This document shows positions 63,029-64,000 of a stretch of DNA of 64,000 nucleotides, one piece after another (positions within the stretch are counted from its first letter, which is position 1; the number at the start of each line of letters is the position of its first letter). Source of the DNA: Mesonia maritima. Its GTDB lineage: Bacteria > Bacteroidota > Bacteroidia > Flavobacteriales > Flavobacteriaceae. Made by a program: the position numbers and the translations under genes. A model generated the notes under the pieces. That model searched no databases. It saw only the letters and a program-made list of their open reading frames with translations, and was not told where the DNA came from. The stretch spans positions 62,001 through 126,000 of the forward strand of contig NZ_JBHLUA010000002.1 of the NCBI RefSeq assembly GCF_042433895.1. Reading direction: 5' to 3'.

Positions 63029-64000
63029 ATGTATATCACGATCACACCCCAAAAATTAGGAGGAAATTATTCACAAAGTTCAGGCGATTTCGTGGGCTAC
63101 TTGGAAAAGGAAAATCAAGGTCTGGAACAGGAAGACCTGCCGGCCGGGCAGGCGGGAATGGAACACTTTTTCAATCAATATGGCGATGAGTTTTCAGCGG
63201 AAGAAGTGGTAAAGGATATTGATGGAAATGGTGCAAAATTAAAAAAGAAAGAACCTAAATTTTATTCAATTACGGTCAGTCCTTCGAAGTATGAATTGAA
63301 CAAATTACAGAATAGCAGTGAAGATTTAAAAAAGTACACCCGTGAGCTGATGAAGGATTATGTGGCATCGTTCAACCGGGAAATCAATGGGCGGCCGGTA
63401 ACTATTGAGGATATTAAATATTATGCAAAAATAGAGCACCAGCGAACGTTTAAGGGAACCGACAAACAGATCAAGGAAAACCAACCCTTTGCCACCAAAA
63501 TACTTCAGCTGAAAAACGAGATCCGAAGTATTGAAAGCGGCTCGATGGAAGGAAGTGTTAGGAAACGAGAAAAAGAAATCGCAAAACTGGAACGCCAAGC
63601 GCCACACCAACAGGATGGCAAACGGATCGTCCAGGGAATGCCCAAGGCCGGAAACCAAAGTCATATCCACATCGTCGTGAGCCGGAAAGACGCTTCCAAT
63701 TCGTTCAGTCTTTCGCCCGGGAGCAAATACAAAGCCTCCGATGTCGAGATGAACGGTAAGAAAGTCAAACGGGGTTTCGACCGGGACAAGTTTTTTGAAA
63801 ATGCCGAAAAGACCTTTGACAGGACGTTTGGCTACCAAAGAAACTTCGCAGAAACCTACAAGGCGAGGAAGGATTTTATTAAAAACCCAAAAATCTATTT
63901 TGCCTCGTTGATGAAACTGCCCACCAATGAAAAAGCGATTGCTTTTAAGTTGATGCGGGAAACGGGTATCCCGATAATGCCAAGTATCCCGACCAATCAA
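63029..64000 (+). CDS. relaxase/mobilization protein (DUF5712/MobB-like), 3' end beyond the window
   Basis: 324 codons are visible. The start MYITITPQKLGGNYSQSSGD is typical, followed by GYLEKEN. FYSITVSPSKYEL and SHIHIVVSRKD supply the two-His HxH metal motif of MOB relaxases. It nicks one strand at oriT and leads it into the recipient. The peptide LPAGQAG (about residues 37-43) is coded by a palindromic CCTGCC...GGCAGG block and looks like an in-frame insertion. The C-terminus is not seen. Confidence 0.88.
   Translation, partial: MYITITPQKLGGNYSQSSGDFVGYLEKENQGLEQEDLPAGQAGMEHFFNQYGDEFSAEEVVKDIDGNGAKLKKKEPKFYSITVSPSKYELNKLQNSSEDLKKYTRELMKDYVASFNREINGRPVTIEDIKYYAKIEHQRTFKGTDKQIKENQPFATKILQLKNEIRSIESGSMEGSVRKREKEIAKLERQAPHQQDGKRIVQGMPKAGNQSHIHIVVSRKDASNSFSLSPGSKYKASDVEMNGKKVKRGFDRDKFFENAEKTFDRTFGYQRNFAETYKARKDFIKNPKIYFASLMKLPTNEKAIAFKLMRETGIPIMPSIPTNQ

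Larger units (their letters stand above)
52288..64000 (+). mobile_element. integrative conjugative/mobilizable element, left part
   Basis: From the 3' end of tRNA-Pro to the window end, the genes are integrase, DUF932, SSB, small element proteins, BfmA/BtgA-type protein and relaxase, with restriction-modification cargo. Coding sequence is visibly richer in GC than the flanking backbone. No conjugation (Tra) genes are in view, so self-transfer cannot be judged. The right end and the second att copy are outside the window. Confidence 0.85.

Overview
The window looks like a chromosome segment of a low-GC marine or soil member of the Flavobacteriaceae (Bacteroidota). The evidence is the gene content: bacillithiol-type bshA, flavobacterial TamB and LptD forms, MlaD, DUF4159 and an aryl polyene/flexirubin-type pigment cluster. 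Promoter-like TAnnTTTG boxes, AT-rich codon use and the lack of Shine-Dalgarno sequences fit the same group.

Region 1 (1-2160) is accessory. It holds the end of a CPBP membrane protease gene and a lipoprotein gene, each followed by a related attC-like imperfect palindromic repeat, so it looks like a small gene-cassette array. About 430 bases without a convincing gene follow.

Region 2 (2585-34009) is mostly conserved backbone. It carries BshA, a GH3-serine hydrolase fusion, an HdrC/HdrB-like Fe-S pair with a HAD gene between them, MlaD, and divergent amidase and lptD genes. Next come RidA, a sodium:solute symporter, TamB, TsaD, RsmE, a TrmH-type methyltransferase, an AI-2E family permease and a THUMP-like methyltransferase. 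Inside it, 25668-30129 is a lineage-specific run of five exported proteins. Four of them look like diverged DUF6624-like paralogues and the fifth has an HELIH motif.

Region 3 (34006-51943) is an aryl polyene/flexirubin-type biosynthetic cluster. Seventeen tightly packed minus-strand genes encode a tyrosine ammonia-lyase-like enzyme, FabG, two dehydratase-like hotdog proteins, a thioesterase, an ACP, three ketosynthase-family proteins plus one ketosynthase-like fragment, an AMP ligase, acyl- and glycosyltransferases, LolA, an MMPL exporter, a deacetylase and a C45 hydrolase. A divergent FAD enzyme resembles flavin halogenases. The inferred route is tyrosine to coumarate, activation, polyene extension on the ACP, then transfer to lipid and export. 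No dialkylresorcinol genes (darA/darB) are in the window.

Region 4 (52061-64000) starts with tRNA-Ser(GCT) and tRNA-Pro(TGG). An integrative conjugative or mobilizable element begins at the 3' end of tRNA-Pro and runs past the window. It carries a tyrosine integrase, a DUF932 protein, SSB, small element proteins, a BfmA/BtgA-type mobilization protein and a relaxase that is cut by the window end. Its cargo is an MmeI-like type IIG restriction-methyltransferase and a DUF4238 protein. These cargo genes lie between four diverged copies of a roughly 190-base intergenic repeat, each with a hairpin whose stem pairs are kept while the bases change. That repeat family is the most unusual structure seen here.
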